From assembly GCF_958298935.1 (NCBI RefSeq), contig NC_084921.1, positions 2,552,001 through 2,616,000 on the forward strand: a stretch of 64,000 bases of DNA, read 5' to 3'. The stretch is from Phragmites australis (Eukaryota; Streptophyta; Magnoliopsida; Poales; Poaceae). Made by a program: the position numbers and the translations under genes. The notes under the pieces were generated by a model. It was not told where the DNA came from and did not search any database. It worked only from the letters and a program-made list of their open reading frames with translations. Of the stretch, positions 32,592-46,233 are shown in pieces. The number at the start of each line of letters is the position of its first letter. Positions within the stretch are counted from its first letter, which is position 1.

Positions 32592-34971
32592 GGGCAGGAA
32601 GCATTTCGCTATGGAAATGCCTGGCGTTAAAGACGCGCGGCTCAAGACACCGGAGGCGGAGGTGAACTCCGGGAAGTCTCGGCGGCAGATTTAGGTGGTT
32701 CAGGCCTTGGTGATTCGGTGTCCGAATGAACTGAAAGAAGGGAGATGGGAGAACACACCCAGGCTTAAATATTTTGGTACAATACTCATGTCAAAAGTTG
32801 GTTGATGGCCCATGGAGATAGATCATCAGAAAGAAAATAAAAAAGATAATAGCACAAACTCATATATCACATAGTTAAGTTTAAGCATAAGAAATGTTCA
32901 GCTCTAAAAAGGAACATGGATGCTTATTTTGCTCAAAAGCATCCCTGTTCAAAAGATTTCGAGAGGTGAGTACAACAGTTTAAGCATCAGCAATGTTATT
33001 ATTGCAGAAAAAGAAAGAAAGAAAGGTAAAGTGGTCAGTCGCATTATCATCACCTCTTTTAAAAAATCTAATTTAGCCAGCTAGCTAAATAATTTTCAGA
33101 AATAATTTTAATTCATTAGAGAATATTTTCACGAAGAATCCGAAACCGAAACGCTGGATCCGTAGCAAACAGACAGACAGGCCTAAATCTTGGCCGTGTT
33201 CCTCGTCGTCGTCAATGGTCTTTCTTATTTGTACGAGTATACCTTGTCGATCTTAGCAACACCCGCAAGGTACATGAACGACGACCTAGTCAAGCTAACC
33301 TTCTTTTCCCAGCAGATTCGCGTGTCAGATGATCCACCGATCGATCGGCACAATCCACTATGTCTCTTTCCCGACAATGACTCATCACATCTTTGACAGA
33401 ATCATGTCGCCTTGACGATTTCGGCAGTTGGCACAGTTGTTTTCTTTCTAGCTAGTTGCTAGTGAGAGAACGTACGTGTAACGTGTGTCAAGAGCAAAGT
33501 AGTCCCACATCGATCTGCATGCAGATTTGATCGATCTATCGGTCGATCGTCTCAAACATTGACGTGTAACTGTATGCAGATCTTGGCTGAAGAAATTAAA
33601 GCTGCTGTAGATCGACGTCAACAAAATGTTTCGTCATGCATGATATGATTCGTGAGCCGGATCCTCACGGGATCTTGCTACGGACATCAGGAGATATGCG
33701 TAGCTTGACCAGCATGCGATACGAAATGGCTGTGCATGCGACAGAAGTGAACTGTTTTCTCCGAGAAAATAATGCGGCCAGTATTTACTGGGTGTGTGCA
33801 TGACGTACGGCATATATATGTCAGATATTCAGACTCTTGACTCGCTGATCGATGATAGTAACATGGCCGCAGATTTCCTTTAATTCAAGTGCACACAGAT
33901 ACTGCAAGTCATAATATATATACCAGCTAGGTACTGTTCCGCAGTATGAGACACTTTTTTTTCTACCACATGACATAACTGAAGGTGTGCTGCCCTAAAT
34001 TTTTCCCTCAATTTAAGAATTATTGCTGATGCAGCACGCTTCCATTCCATGCATGCGTCGACGTCAGTGGACAACAAAATCATCGTCTGCTCTGTTTGAT
34101 CAGCATGTATGTTTTCTAGAACTAAGAAAGTATAATAGCCCTAGGGTTCATTCCAATCGATCTTCCTCAAGAGTGACAGAAAACTGACAACTCCTTTTCA
34201 CACCGGCCGGCAGGTTTTCTAGAAGGCTAGAAATTACGACGTCGGGATCAGGGTTCATTGTCCAGCCGGTAGCCGATACGTTTCTTCCTAGATGCGCGCG
34301 TATCCTATCCACGTGAATCTTGGATACCTTGTCGAGGTAGCTAGCTTACGTCTCTTCCATTGACGGAAAGATCGATCTGGTGAACCAACGAATCTGTTAG
34401 AAGGACGGCTGGGTCGATCAGTACGTCGAGTCAGGATGAAATTTCCTTGCATGCATGCAGCATGCAGTCTTTGTCAATCTGTATCTGAATCTATCGATAA
34501 CTTCCCTAACTGTTCACGAATCAATTAAGTTCGAATTGACGCAACAACAATGCAAGTTCAACGATGGCGGGCGATGTACGCGATCGACAGGTCCCATCCA
34601 TGTGACTTGTATCCTGGGAGATCTTGCCGAGATCGGTGTCAGATCACAATACGTACTGGAAGATCGATCAGCCGATGTGGAATGTATCCACACTCTCATG
34701 TTCTTAGTCCGATCGCCAGCTTGTAGTCATTTTATTCTTTTTTGGAAAGAATCTTTTGTGTTGCGCAGTAGTAGTTCATCGAGTCCGACCTCCAGCTGTC
34801 GATTTGTGTATCACGTGTGAAAGCAACTCGTGCCAGCTTAATCGTACGACGTTGACGGACGACGAAATTGACGTTGATGGATGACGCCGAATTGAACCAC
34901 GCTTGTCAATGAAAACGAGACTGGCTGCTTGTTAGCCGTGATAAAGCGAATTTCCCAGATTTTAGGTACTA
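32592..34971. other. Intergenic interval, no gene seen
   Basis: No supported coding region. Short open frames have no recognisable content. The stretch 34215-34480 shares ordered blocks with 22540-22735. The interval ends at the A that flanks the Helitron 3' terminus. Confidence 0.55.
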
Positions 34972-35010
34972 CTAGACAGAGTTGCGCGCGTTGCTGCGCT
35001 TGTAGTTACT
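34972..35010 (-). other. Helitron 3' terminus with hairpin and CTAG
   Basis: On -, a GCGC-loop-GCGC hairpin is followed by GCAACTCTGTCTAG and then flanking T. This is the canonical Helitron termination signal (hairpin about 10-12 nt before CTRR). Confidence 0.8.
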
Positions 35011-35774
35011 ACATTTGTTTTGAATATATGTCTTGCAGTTACTACATTGATGAATAGATGTAAAATGATTATTAGATCATAGTTACAAAGATAGTATAGA
35101 GGTATTGATGAAGGAACATATGAGAGTATTATTTAGTGATTACAATTGTATAGATGGATACATTAGCAATCAAGTCAAAAGCATTTCATCGAAGTGCACC
35201 ACTGAGTTTAGAAGGGAAAGCACATATTAATTATATATAGTAATATGTTACATAATAGTTAAGGGAAAATATACAGTAACTGTATATAACAATATATTAC
35301 ATAGTATCTAAGGGAAAGTACATAGTAACTGTACATAATAATATGTTACATAGTAGTTGATTTTATAGTAGTATAATTTATTTAGCAAGGGCTATGTTTA
35401 CATATTTGCTAGTTAGAAGGTACATGAAAAGTAGGACCTGGATAAACAGCCGGCGTTGGCAATTGGTGATGATACTTGATATCTGGGGAAAAAGATGCAA
35501 GAAGGCAATAGTTAGAATTTGTACCTTATTTTTTATTTTTTTTATATTTGGATGAGTCTGAAAAGAAATGCATGTGTATATTCATAAATAAAGGGCTTAC
35601 CGCGTCGAATATTAATTTGGGAAAAGATTAGTCTTTAAACAGTTGTCTCCTTGGAGCAGATCTTTTACTGTAAAGTAAATTTAGTTCAAGTGTATCAGTT
35701 GTTTCAGCTGTTTTTATAAGGTTCAAAATTAGGGATGAGATACTGTGATGAGGGAAAGATTTGTAACCTGATTA

Positions 35775-38691
35775 TGTTTTTGGGATCAGATGGCTCTGTG
35801 TCTTCTTCAGTGAGGTGGCGTTTGCCTGCTTCTGTGGCTTTTGTAGCTGAAGCCTGTACAATAGGAGGGGGGAGTTAGCTTATGATTTTTTTTGGTTTTT
35901 ATAATGTTGTAGGAATAAATATATAATAATACTTACAACATGTTCTCTAAGTGGTGTCTCATCTAAAGGCAACGGGTTGTCTGTGTCCTTTTTATGCTCT
36001 TCCTACAATTATTTGTGATCTTTGTGATACTTATTCTATGCACATATAATTTGGAAATAGGAAATATATGGTACCTGTGAAATTGTTGCTGGTGCTGAGT
36101 TATGCACTTGACCTGAAGTAGTTTCTGTAAAATTGTAAGTATTGTTAGTAAGTATTGATGTAAATATATATTTGTTCTATTTCCTAATTTAGCAATGTAT
36201 ATATTTGTGAAGTATGAACTCTGTCAATGGCAAATCGTGAATTGAGGTGTTTACCGATGGCATACAATCAATTTATTCAATAAACAAAGGCAGAATCCCA
36301 CTGTAAACTACTATCAAAACTGAAACTATACATGTCAATGGAATGAGAATAGAAGGGCACAGAACTCATCCTAAACCTCGAAATCATACTGGCTGCTCCG
36401 GAATCTAGATCCAAGTGGCATCACCAAGGCACTCAACATTTGCTAGAAACTCTTGATGAATACAACACAATCCTAGCAATTAATGGGATGCATGATACAA
36501 CAGTACATCCAATCTTGCAATGCCTCACTGACACCATCAGAATAATAATTCACAAATCACAATAGCTCATGATGTTGAATTCTCGCTAGGGACATGAAAG
36601 AAGTTGAAGTATCACAACTCAAAGGTGATTACTATATATCAAAAGTGGTAGGATTTGAAGATATATATCATCATCAACATCAAATAACTAAATCAATTCG
36701 TTTGAAAGAAAATTGTTTATAGTTAGTAAGTACCTGATATTTGGCTTGTTGTAGGTAGTGTAGGAGCAATTGGGCCACTTGTATTTATTATAGACTTTAC
36801 TTGAAATGATATATCCGCTCGCTGCATGGAGGAAAAAGGGACACTGATCTTTAAAGTGTATTTGTTACCATATAAGCGTGTAATTTCTGAAGGTATTGTC
36901 TCTGAATTTATTGTCGAAGATGCTGCAAGTGTTAAAGCTGAAACACCCGTCAGTTGCTCTCCAGTGGCACCAAAGAAAATAATCTCAATACTTTTTGGGT
37001 CCTCTTCATTGAAATTAGCTGGGTCAATTGCTATCATAGTGATACGGTACCTAAATAAATAAACATGTACGTTATTTGTCAACGTGATAAAATTGTTAAA
37101 TGTAATTTTTCATAAATTAATTTAGCGATGGTTACATTGGTTCAGCTGTAGCTGCGCCGCATTTTGGGCACTTATAGCCACTACCATCCTCCAAGACTCT
37201 TTTGTGGCATGAAGTACAGCCAAGGTACCACCACGGTTGATTTGATTTGAGGGCTTTTATAACAATTTCAACCTGATATGTATTACCCTGAGTAGTGCAC
37301 ACATGTAAATAGCACCGGTTTTTAATGTACAGTAAGAAAATAGATATGGTACTGATAATAAGTTAGGAAAAATGGTAGAATAACGTACATATATCTTGTG
37401 TGGGTTAGTGACATCTGCAAGATCATTGATGGATGTTGTTATGGTTTCAGTGCTTGTAGTAGGTGCATTTAACCACGATACTTCATACGAATATGCTTTG
37501 AATCTGTGCATAGATAATATTTTGAATGTAGGACTTGAGGATTGATAAAGTAAATATAGAGTTGTAGATTGTACTGTGTAAAAGTAAGGAAATAGTAGTA
37601 GTTACCTGTTTTGAAGTGCAATTGCTTCAGGTATAATGGGATTAATATGCCATTGGCATGTGGTGCTTCCTTGGAGTTTCAACTGACCTATATAATATAA
37701 AAATATATGATTTTAAGTTGAGTTCAAAGCTGTAGTGTTATGTATAGTTATAGATACAGGAAGTTGGATGTGAACTTGGATGTTCTTACCTTCATGTGAT
37801 TTGCAAGTTATTCCGAGGAGTAAAATAATTATTGAAGTTCTTTTGCTTTCTTCAATAACTTGTTCAGCGGGAAAATCTATAGCTTGTCGACCCCAAAGGA
37901 CAGCTTCAATACTTTCTCTACATAGCATATGAACAATATGTGATTTGAGATATTATAAAGTTAGTTGATGGCTTTTTTTATATCACAAAAAAAAATTGGG
38001 ATACATACCTGCCATCTGTCAAGTAAAGCCTTCGGATATGTTTTTGGACTCCTTTGACATAGGATGTTGTAGTATGTGCCACTGTTGTCAGCTTACCTAT
38101 CACATCTTATGATTGAAACATATTGTTAATTTATTGTATTTATGTACTATAAAAATAGGTAATATCTGTAATTTTATACAATGGATGATTTGTAGTATAC
38201 CTGACATGTCATTGATGTTATCTATTCTTGTTTTTAACATGTCAAATGAAACCAATGAATAAGCAATCTTTGAAAATGTTGGAGGGATTGTTGCCATTTT
38301 ATGGATCTCCGTGTAATTTGTAAATTTAATCAAGTACATGTGATTAACTGCTCGGTAAGTTGTTTTTGCTGGAAATATTTGGAAGTATTGAATGAAATAT
38401 ACTTCATCTTCTTTGAGCAACGGTTTATATCGGTCTACTTGGCGTTCACGCACTTGAGCTTCGATAGCTTCTCCCTGTACATAGAATAGAGTTAACTATT
38501 TGGTTAGTTTTAGATGTAAATGAAAAGGACAGTAAGAAAAGCATTACCTCTTCATCCAGTAGAACGAAATCAAGTCTTTGGATTTTATGCGGGCTATTAT
38601 CAAGTCTAAACTCAGATAGTCTTGTAACCCTTGCACATATTTTTGCTTGTAACGATGATGCATTGATATTTTTCAATGGAGTTATTGTCAT
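35775..38691 (-). CDS. Helitron replication protein A-like gene (RPA70-type, spliced)
   Basis: It starts at ATG 38691. Exons with good splice sites and matching phases are 38691-38548, 38474-38201, 38096-38009 and 37917-37790. Further exons lie near 37684-37604, 37505-37390, 37290-37130 and 37052-36735, with short C-terminal exons near 36125-36070, 36003-35938 and 35866-35775. OB-fold regions of the DUF223/RPA type are in exon 2 (YFQIFPAKTTYRAVNHMYLI) and around ITMIAIDPANFNEEDP. A zinc ribbon sits between (GCTSCHKRVLEDGSGYKCPK, then CG). Such genes accompany RepHel in plant Helitrons and presumably bind single-stranded DNA during transposition. No stop codon is seen in the exons I traced; the 3' exons are less certain. 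Confidence 0.75.
36130..36730. other. Non-coding stretch (RPA intron), no gene seen
   Basis: It lies between the exon ending TTSQIS (36735) and the next short exon near 36125. It is AT-rich with no recognisable coding content. Confidence 0.5.
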
Positions 38692-38759
38692 CTGAAAGGG
38701 GAAAATAAGGAGTTAAGAGTTATTTAATGAAAGGTATATAGAAGTGTGGCTTCCAAATG

Positions 38760-41085
38760 GTTTAAGTGGAAAAAGAAATATATATGTTATGTAAAATATG
38801 TATACTGTAAGAGAGGGCAACAATAGAAACAAATAACATAATGAGAAATTAGTTTAATAATAATTAATTTGTTGAACTGGGAATTTCCACCGGGACATAA
38901 TTGCAAATAGTATTATATATATACATGTTTGTGTGTGTGACATGTATACATGTAGTGATATATATTTGTATTTGTAAAGATGTCTTTACGAGATTAGAAG
39001 GCAAGCAGTTCGTCACTATTATTCTCCAAAGAACAGTTTGGGTGCTTTACAATTGTTGGAAGGGTATAACTGTATGGTCTTTTTTCAAAATATTTATTGC
39101 AGATCATGACCCATTATAGCAAGGTATGTAAAATATGTATATTGTAGTAAAGGCGAATGATGAAAATAGATAGTGCAGTAAGAAATCATCTTTGACAGTA
39201 ACTAATATATTGCAGGGGTGAAATGGATATGTTGATTTATATATTTTTGGCATATATATGTAGTGATATATATTTGTATTCACAAAAGTATTATTATGAG
39301 ATTAGAACAGAACCAGGTCCTTGTTGCTATGCTATGCTGTAATGATCAGTTTGTACCTTGAAATCCTTGAATTATAAGATAAAAGAACCTAAAATATATA
39401 TCTTTGTTTTCTTTGCTGTATTATTGATCAGAAATCGTGAAACATTGTGGCAGCTTATGTAAAACATGTATACTGTAAGAAAGACAAATAATAGAGACAT
39501 ATAGTATGCTAAGAAATTATTTTGACAATAATTAATGTGTTAGAGAAGAAAAAGGATATATTGATTCCTGTCAGTACATAGATACGTGTCTTCATGAGAT
39601 CAAGAAGTAGCTAATTCATTGCTGCAATGCAATGTTGCAGAGAAAATGTTTGGGTTATAAGACAAAATAACCCAAAATTTCTGACTTGATTTATTTGCTT
39701 CACAATTCTTAGAAGGATATAGCTGTATGGGCTTGTGTAAAATAGAGATTAGAAATCTTCAAGCATTATGGTAGGTTGTATAAAATATCTACGCTATAAG
39801 AAAAGTAAGCATAGATACCTGTAACACAGTAAGTTTTTTTTTTCTATTGGCAATAAGTAGTATGTTGCACAGGGAAAAAAAGGATATATTGATTTATATA
39901 TATTCAACATATATATGTAATGATGTATGCTTGCATCTACAAAAATGTTGCCATGAGGTTAGTAGAGAAACATTTCTTTTGTAGTAAGCTAAAAGAATTC
40001 AAGAAATATAAGCTGAAAAGAATTTAGACACAAATGAAAAGAGCAGCTACTATCATGATAGGCTAAATTCTTTTAGATCTGTTCGATTCATAATGGTTAG
40101 AAAAATATAGTTGCATTGTCTACACGGGCTGGACCATGGACGAAAGAAAGCAATATCATGGCTGGGCTGTGCACGAAGATAAGATACCTAACAGCAGATT
40201 ACACTGGCTCTCCAATTTCTCTACATGGAAGACCATGTACTGGGATAGTAGAAAGACACACAAACAAATTGTCCAATGCCTAATATATGGCAATATGATT
40301 ATGTCATATTAGTTGCTCGTTCTGTGTACTATCTTGCAACACTGCATGCGTTACAACCATTTGTACCTTTGCTCATCTTTTTCCTAAGATCATTCCATTC
40401 TACTTGTGTGATGTGTGGTTACGTACATGTCTTTGGAGACATATCTCGACAAAGACAATGCTACTTCTAAAACACGTACGGATTGAAAAAGGAATTAATA
40501 ATCAGGCATGAATGTCCTGGTCAAGTACAATGAGATGACTCGTCCCATAAAAAAGTAGAATGAAATGACGCATCTCTATCATCTTGCGCCTTGATTTGGA
40601 GTTAATGCAGGAGCCAAGTAAGTATGAGAGATTATCAAGTACTACTAATTTGCTTTCATAGGACTGGCTCCATGTCTCTGTCTGATTTCTTAATTGCTTC
40701 GATAGGAAAGCAAACGAACTTTTCTTAAGAAGAAACATGTACATGTCTTTATGAGAATAGAAGGCATTTAATTTCTTGCTGCAATGCTATGTTGCAAAGA
40801 ATAGTTTGTCTTGCATAGCTAGAAATCATTGAGTTATAAGATAAAAGAATGTAACATCTATGGCTTGATTTGTTTGCTTCATAATTGTTAGAAGAACATA
40901 GCTAGATGGTCTTTTGAAAAATAGTGGTAAGTTATGAAAAACATGTGTGATGTAATAAAGGTAAAGAACAAAAATAGATAGCATACTGAGAATCCAAAAT
41001 ATTTACCTTGTTATATTCGCTCCAATATTGTTAGAAGGATATAGTTGGCTGGTGTTTTTGGAATTTTTTGATTGGGAAATTATAG
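38760..41085. repeat. Degenerate tandem array, ~330-bp unit, between the RPA and RepHel genes
   Basis: Each unit begins with a form of TATGTAAAATATGTATACTGTAAG (38788, 39124, 39456, 39777 and a late one near 40935). It continues with an ATAGANA..AGT/CA..AAGAAAT block, a GGATATATTGATTTATATAT block, then a GAGATTAGAAG..TTGCTGCAATGCTATG block and AGAAGGATATAGCTGTATGG. Spacings are about 334, 332 and 321 bp. A 680-bp unrelated stretch (about 40040-40720) breaks the array. No gene is seen here. Confidence 0.65.
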
Positions 41086-41136
41086 AGCATTGTTGCATAA
41101 AGAAAATGCAGCCTTCAAGTTCCTTTTCTGTGTACT

Positions 41137-42518
41137 TCATAACTGTTGGAGAACTCTCTGATAGACAACATTCTTGGTGATCATTCCAGTAGTACCATCC
41201 TCATTCTCAATTAGTATTTTGAGACCTTCTTTTGATGTTACTCTTGAAAGAGCTACATAAAGTTGCCCATGTGTAAATACAGGACATTTCAAATATACTC
41301 CAACTCTATGAAGTGTTTGGCCTTGGCATTTGTTGATAGTAAGACCGTAACAAAGCTTTAGAGGGAATTGACGTCGCGCTAGAGTAAAAGTCCATTTAGA
41401 ACTGTTTCCATGTAGAACAATACGTGGTATACATACATTGAGACCAATGTGAGAACCTGTAATAATTTTGGCTTCTATAAGATATTGTTCTAATCTTGTG
41501 ATAATTAGTCTGGTTCCATTGCATAGACCTATTGATTGATCAAGGTTTCTTAAAAGCATTACAGGAACTCCAATTTTGAGAGCCAATGCATGTTGAGGAA
41601 AATTGTTGAGTGATATAGAGTTCAAAAATTCAGGTGGATATAATATTGAGACATCATCAGGTTGTTCAATAGAATTTAAGATACTATCATAGCTGAAATA
41701 ATATCTGCAATCGCCTGGAACTTTATGCAGCATAAATTCATTGATTTCATCAACTGTTGAATTCAAGGGAGATACCAATGCTCTTTTGCTAAGATATTCA
41801 ACACAATTGAAATTGGTACCGAATTTATCATAGGTAGCATCTGTTATTGACTCTAGGTAGTTGTTATCAGGCTGTAATAAAATGTCAGAAGGTAATACTA
41901 TCCATTTTTCATCTTCATTCTCTGAATCAATTTGTCCTGGTATTTTTCCTTCACCAACATTCAGAAGCCATTCTGCAAAAGTTGCTAGCTTTTGTTTCTC
42001 AGCACAATCTAAATCTGAGTTCTCTAATCTCATATTGATTGTAAGGTTAAAAACTTTGAAATATCGCCATAATGGTGAGCTAACTAAAGATGCACTTATG
42101 GCTTCAGTAGATGTTGCTATATTGACTACAGGTAGCACTTGTCTAAAATCTCCTCCCAAAAGGATATTCATCCCACCAAAAGGTTTGCTTTTGTTATTAG
42201 GATTTTCAATTGAAAGGATATCTTTAAGACTCCGATCTAATGCCTCAAAACAGAATCTATGAGCCATTGGCGCCTCATCCTATAATATTAAAGAAGTCTT
42301 GTTAAGCAATTCGGATAGATTTGTACCTCGTCGTATATTACAGGTGCTTGACTCGTTGATATCTATCGGAATTTGAAATCTTGAATGAGCTGTTCTTCCC
42401 CCTGATAGTAACAAAGCAGCAACTGCACTTGAAGCCACCGGTAATATTATCTTTGCTTCTGATCGTAGCTTGGAGATTATATTGTTCCATAAGAATGTTT
42501 TGCCAGTGCCTCCAAAAC
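41137..42518 (-). pseudogene. RepHel: PIF1-family helicase part, TGG-to-TAG before Walker B
   Basis: The last exon carries the helicase. Walker A is GFGGTGKT at the splice junction. LILXDEAPMAHRFCFEALD follows, where X is TAG at 42282-42280 (family: Trp). Then come PFGGMNILLGGDFRQVLPV, RNLDQSIGLCNGTRLIITR, CYGLTINKCQGQTLHRVGVY and VALSRVTSKEGLKILI, ending VLQQL and stop. One base change would explain the defect; everything else is open. Confidence 0.85.
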
Positions 42519-42615
42519 CTGTCACAAAAGCATAAATACATTAGCATCTATTTATTTTATTGGATATTTGCAAGGGTATAGATCTTTATGTATCAAATAT
42601 AAGGATGATATATAC

Positions 42616-45600
42616 CTGACACAAAGTAAAGAAATTGTGTATTGTTTTGAATATTTGTTATGACCAAATCGAATATTTTTTGTTGCTCGCTGTTAAGGGC
42701 TTCATACATCTTGTTTGCTTGTTCTTGTAATGTATTTCTATCGTAAGACAATTCCTCTATGATTAATTTGTTTGCAGTAATGCTGGAAGAGGTGACTGAT
42801 GGACGAAGGTTATAAGCAGCTAAAGATAATCCATTCTTTGCGAACATCGAATCTAGTTCTTGTATGAGCAATGCCATGAGCTGTTCAACAGGAATATTGT
42901 ATGAGCTATTGTGCAGTGTCCTTCGGAGTTTATATAAAATATCATCAGCCATATATTTCCAGTATTTATCAAATAGTTGTTGTATATCAGTAATATCGCA
43001 ATAGCTTATAACTGTCATGAATAGATGCCTCAACTGAGATGCTGTTGCCCAAACAATTGCTTCTTCAAATAAAAGAAACCACTCAGTATCATCTCCAAGT
43101 AATCCTCGAGCTTTACATGCTTCACGGAATGTGGGATATGTGATATTTTCATAGGTTCGAATATCTTCATAACATGTGGCACCTCGAACTACCATAAGCA
43201 ATACTCGTAAGTAAAATGCCTCTCCGCTTCTAGGATGTATAAATCGTAGCCGTCCTATCTTAGGTGTTTTTACACCTCTTTTGGTCCATATTTTCTTATC
43301 AGCGTGCCATGTCCATTTTGTAGGGAATTCGCAATATGTTAGTTCTCTTGCTTCCTTGCTTTGTTGATTAGCAAGAAACCATTGTGTAAGCATGGTCATT
43401 TGAGAATCAGGGTTATTTATTATGCCTTCTAGTTTTTGTTCTTCATGACATGTAATGATATTCATACCAGGTAAATGAACATGGAGCCGCTCAACAGCAG
43501 GTGTTCTACCATGTATTTCAAATCCAAAAAGTCTCCAAAATGATTCGCAAGTAGATAAATATCGAGATTTTATATATTCAGCTATCTCATCTACTCCATC
43601 ATTATTATCTGGGTGATCTGTATCTCCATGTGAAGAATCATTGGATAATGAATTGATTAAAGAGACCCGTGCATAATCAGGACCCTTCATTACATACTTG
43701 AATAAGTATTTAATTAAATTAGTTCTGTTGCAGACTTCTACATTGATATGAGCTTGGTATTTTTTTAGAAGAACCATGTTATATGGTACAACCCAACGGT
43801 TATCCAACTGAATTCCATTCTTTGTTACTATTGTAGATGTATCACGACGTTTGTAGATTGGAAAGCCATCTTGATCAATGAATGTTTCTTGACGAAAAGG
43901 TTTTGGAAACCTTTTACTGCATACACCATTTTTCATGCATGGGGCATTTGGATTGTGCCTTCCACATGGACCATGAATCATAAATTCTTCTACTAAATGG
44001 TAACCCAAATGATCTGTTTCTTTATTAGGAATTTCAGCACAAACATAAGAATCAATAGAGGACGGTGAATATTCGAATTTTTCATGACTTAGCCATGTTA
44101 GAATATGAGAATGTGGTAGACCGCGCTTTTGAAATTCATTTGTATGAACAACTGTAAGGGAAGAAAAAAACTATTGTTATTTGTTAGAGGAAGTATAACC
44201 AAAGTAAAGTATATAAATTTGAGGGCTGCTATATATCAAAAATATTGTAGTATAATAGCTGCATTTGGAAGAAATAGCAGAGCATAATTAAAGAGGGGAA
44301 AAATAATTGGAGATAAGTATTACCAGCTAGAGACGGTCCAAATATAGCACCATCTTTGAGATCGTCTAATAGCTCATGTAATTTGAGGTGGAAAACCCGG
44401 ACAATAATATCATTTCGGTCATGTGATTTTTGGCCTGATTCATACTTAATTGCCTCTGTTATTTCAGGCCAATTGCTATTGCAAGTATGTGTTATGAAGA
44501 GTTGTGGTGCTCCGTAGACACGACAGATGGCCATACAATCATGATAATTTTGCACCAAGTATCTTCTAGAGCCAATAAAACTGGAAGGTAATGTGCGTTT
44601 TATCCCAACATCTCTACCTGTTGATGCTCCTCTATTAATAGCTTCAGCAATTGCTTGATAGGTTTCAGACCTTAATTCAGCTTGGTGAAAATAATAAAAT
44701 GTCAAGCGTTCGCTTTCAATGCAAGAATATGCATTAACAGAAGCTTGATCAGATAACCGCCCACAGCAAGTATAGCAATTTGGGTCATTTTTCCGGTAAT
44801 GAGCATAATAGGTAAAATATTCTAGCATTGTGACATCTTGTCTACCGGTTAAAGGTTGATCATTGATTTGTTTGTACTTGATACCCAAATGAAAACTTGG
44901 TTCACCATATGGAAACAAAAGAGGATATTGTAGTGCCATGAGTGCTGGATGTATAGGATGTATTTGCTTGAATTCACCACTATGACATTCAACAATGATA
45001 TCAAATTCAGTTGCACCAATAGAGGCATCGCCAATCATCAATGCAGCTAGTTCAGAAGCAGTAGGTAAACTGTATTTATCCCCATGAGATGTATAATTTC
45101 CGATTAGTCTAATTGACATATCTGGTGCTGTTGGCGATAATAAACGATCTCTTGCCATTCTGAATTCTTTTACTAAAGGATTATATGTATCCATCATCTT
45201 TATAATATCTGCTACAATAACTGGATCTAAATCCTTTGATGTTGCATCATTAGCAAATATATTCAATCTGTTGGTTACTTCATTGTCAGTGTCATAGATA
45301 TAAAGCTGAGCATATTGAGGTGGTTCACCATCTTTAGGTAATAAAGATCCTATACGATGATGTACTACACCATTGATACGAAATACATATGGACCGTCGC
45401 CAGTATTAATGCTTTGATCAACATGAACTCCCATAGAGGTAAAAGCAAATATAGAGTTGTATTGCCTTATATGGCGCATGAACTTATTGCTTCTTGGGCC
45501 TCCGTCAAACCGAATAAGGTCATTAAGTGGTTCTGGTCTAGGTCTGAAGCTTGGTAATGAGACTTTCCCACCATGACAACACAAATTATATACAATTTTT

Positions 45601-45712
45601 TTCTGGGCATATGAACTGTTTTTTTCTATACGTTCTTGATACCAAAAGATAGCACCACATTTATCACAAACATAATCTGGGCCCCCATAATAAGATCGAT
45701 CTTTATATGTCT
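42616..45712 (-). CDS. RepHel: Rep endonuclease part (two large exons)
   Basis: Exon 45712-44334 encodes CDKCGAIFWYQERI (a zinc-binding start), VHHRIGSLLP and the Helitron-like N domain up to FGPSLA. Exon 44151-42616 encodes the H-S-H nuclease motif in LPHSHIL, the Cys/His cluster HGPCGRHNPNAPCMKNGVCS, RWVVPYNMVLLKKYQAHINV and LIKYLFKYVMKGPDYARV. It ends TQFLYFVSG, which splices into the Walker A exon. Both exons are fully open. Confidence 0.85.
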
Positions 45713-46164
45713 CTAAATACATGAAATGAAAACAATAAGGAAGTTATTTTAGATTAAATCTAGTATAATATTGTGTGCTAAAGATTAGATGTTGTGGTTA
45801 TATTCATTCAATGTATAGGTATAGGATTACATACCTTTGAGGAAATTTGTGTACTCTTTTGGTGATCCAAATGTATCTTGTAATGAATAAAGTGATATAC
45901 CAGCTGATGAAGCTGTAATAATTAACGTTAGTTTAATTAATATATAAAACATTGATGCAGCTAGTAATTTTTTGGTGGGAAAAAACTGTATTATTAAAAG
46001 GGAAGGAAATTAATATACCTTGTTGTGTTAGAGCTTTGAAATGATTTAAACGTTTTCTCTTTCTTCGATTCTGTGCAGCAATATGTAGTGGCACAATTGG
46101 GCAGAAATGATCCCCTGCATTGGTTATAATGATTTCTCAATGGGTATTATAACATATATTTTTT

Positions 46165-46233
46165 GAGTGAGTTTCTTATATATATACATATATATATACA
46201 TGTATATATGTATATATATATGTGTGTGTGTGT
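46165..46233. repeat. TA/TG microsatellite
   Basis: Alternating TATATACA and GTGTGTGT runs lie in a RepHel intron. No other content is seen in the stretch. Confidence 0.75.

Noticed and set aside
44085..44130. Ser in the middle of the Rep HUH motif (H-S-H) as an inactivating change
   Set aside because: The middle position varies among Helitron Rep proteins, so both His present is sufficient to consider the motif intact.
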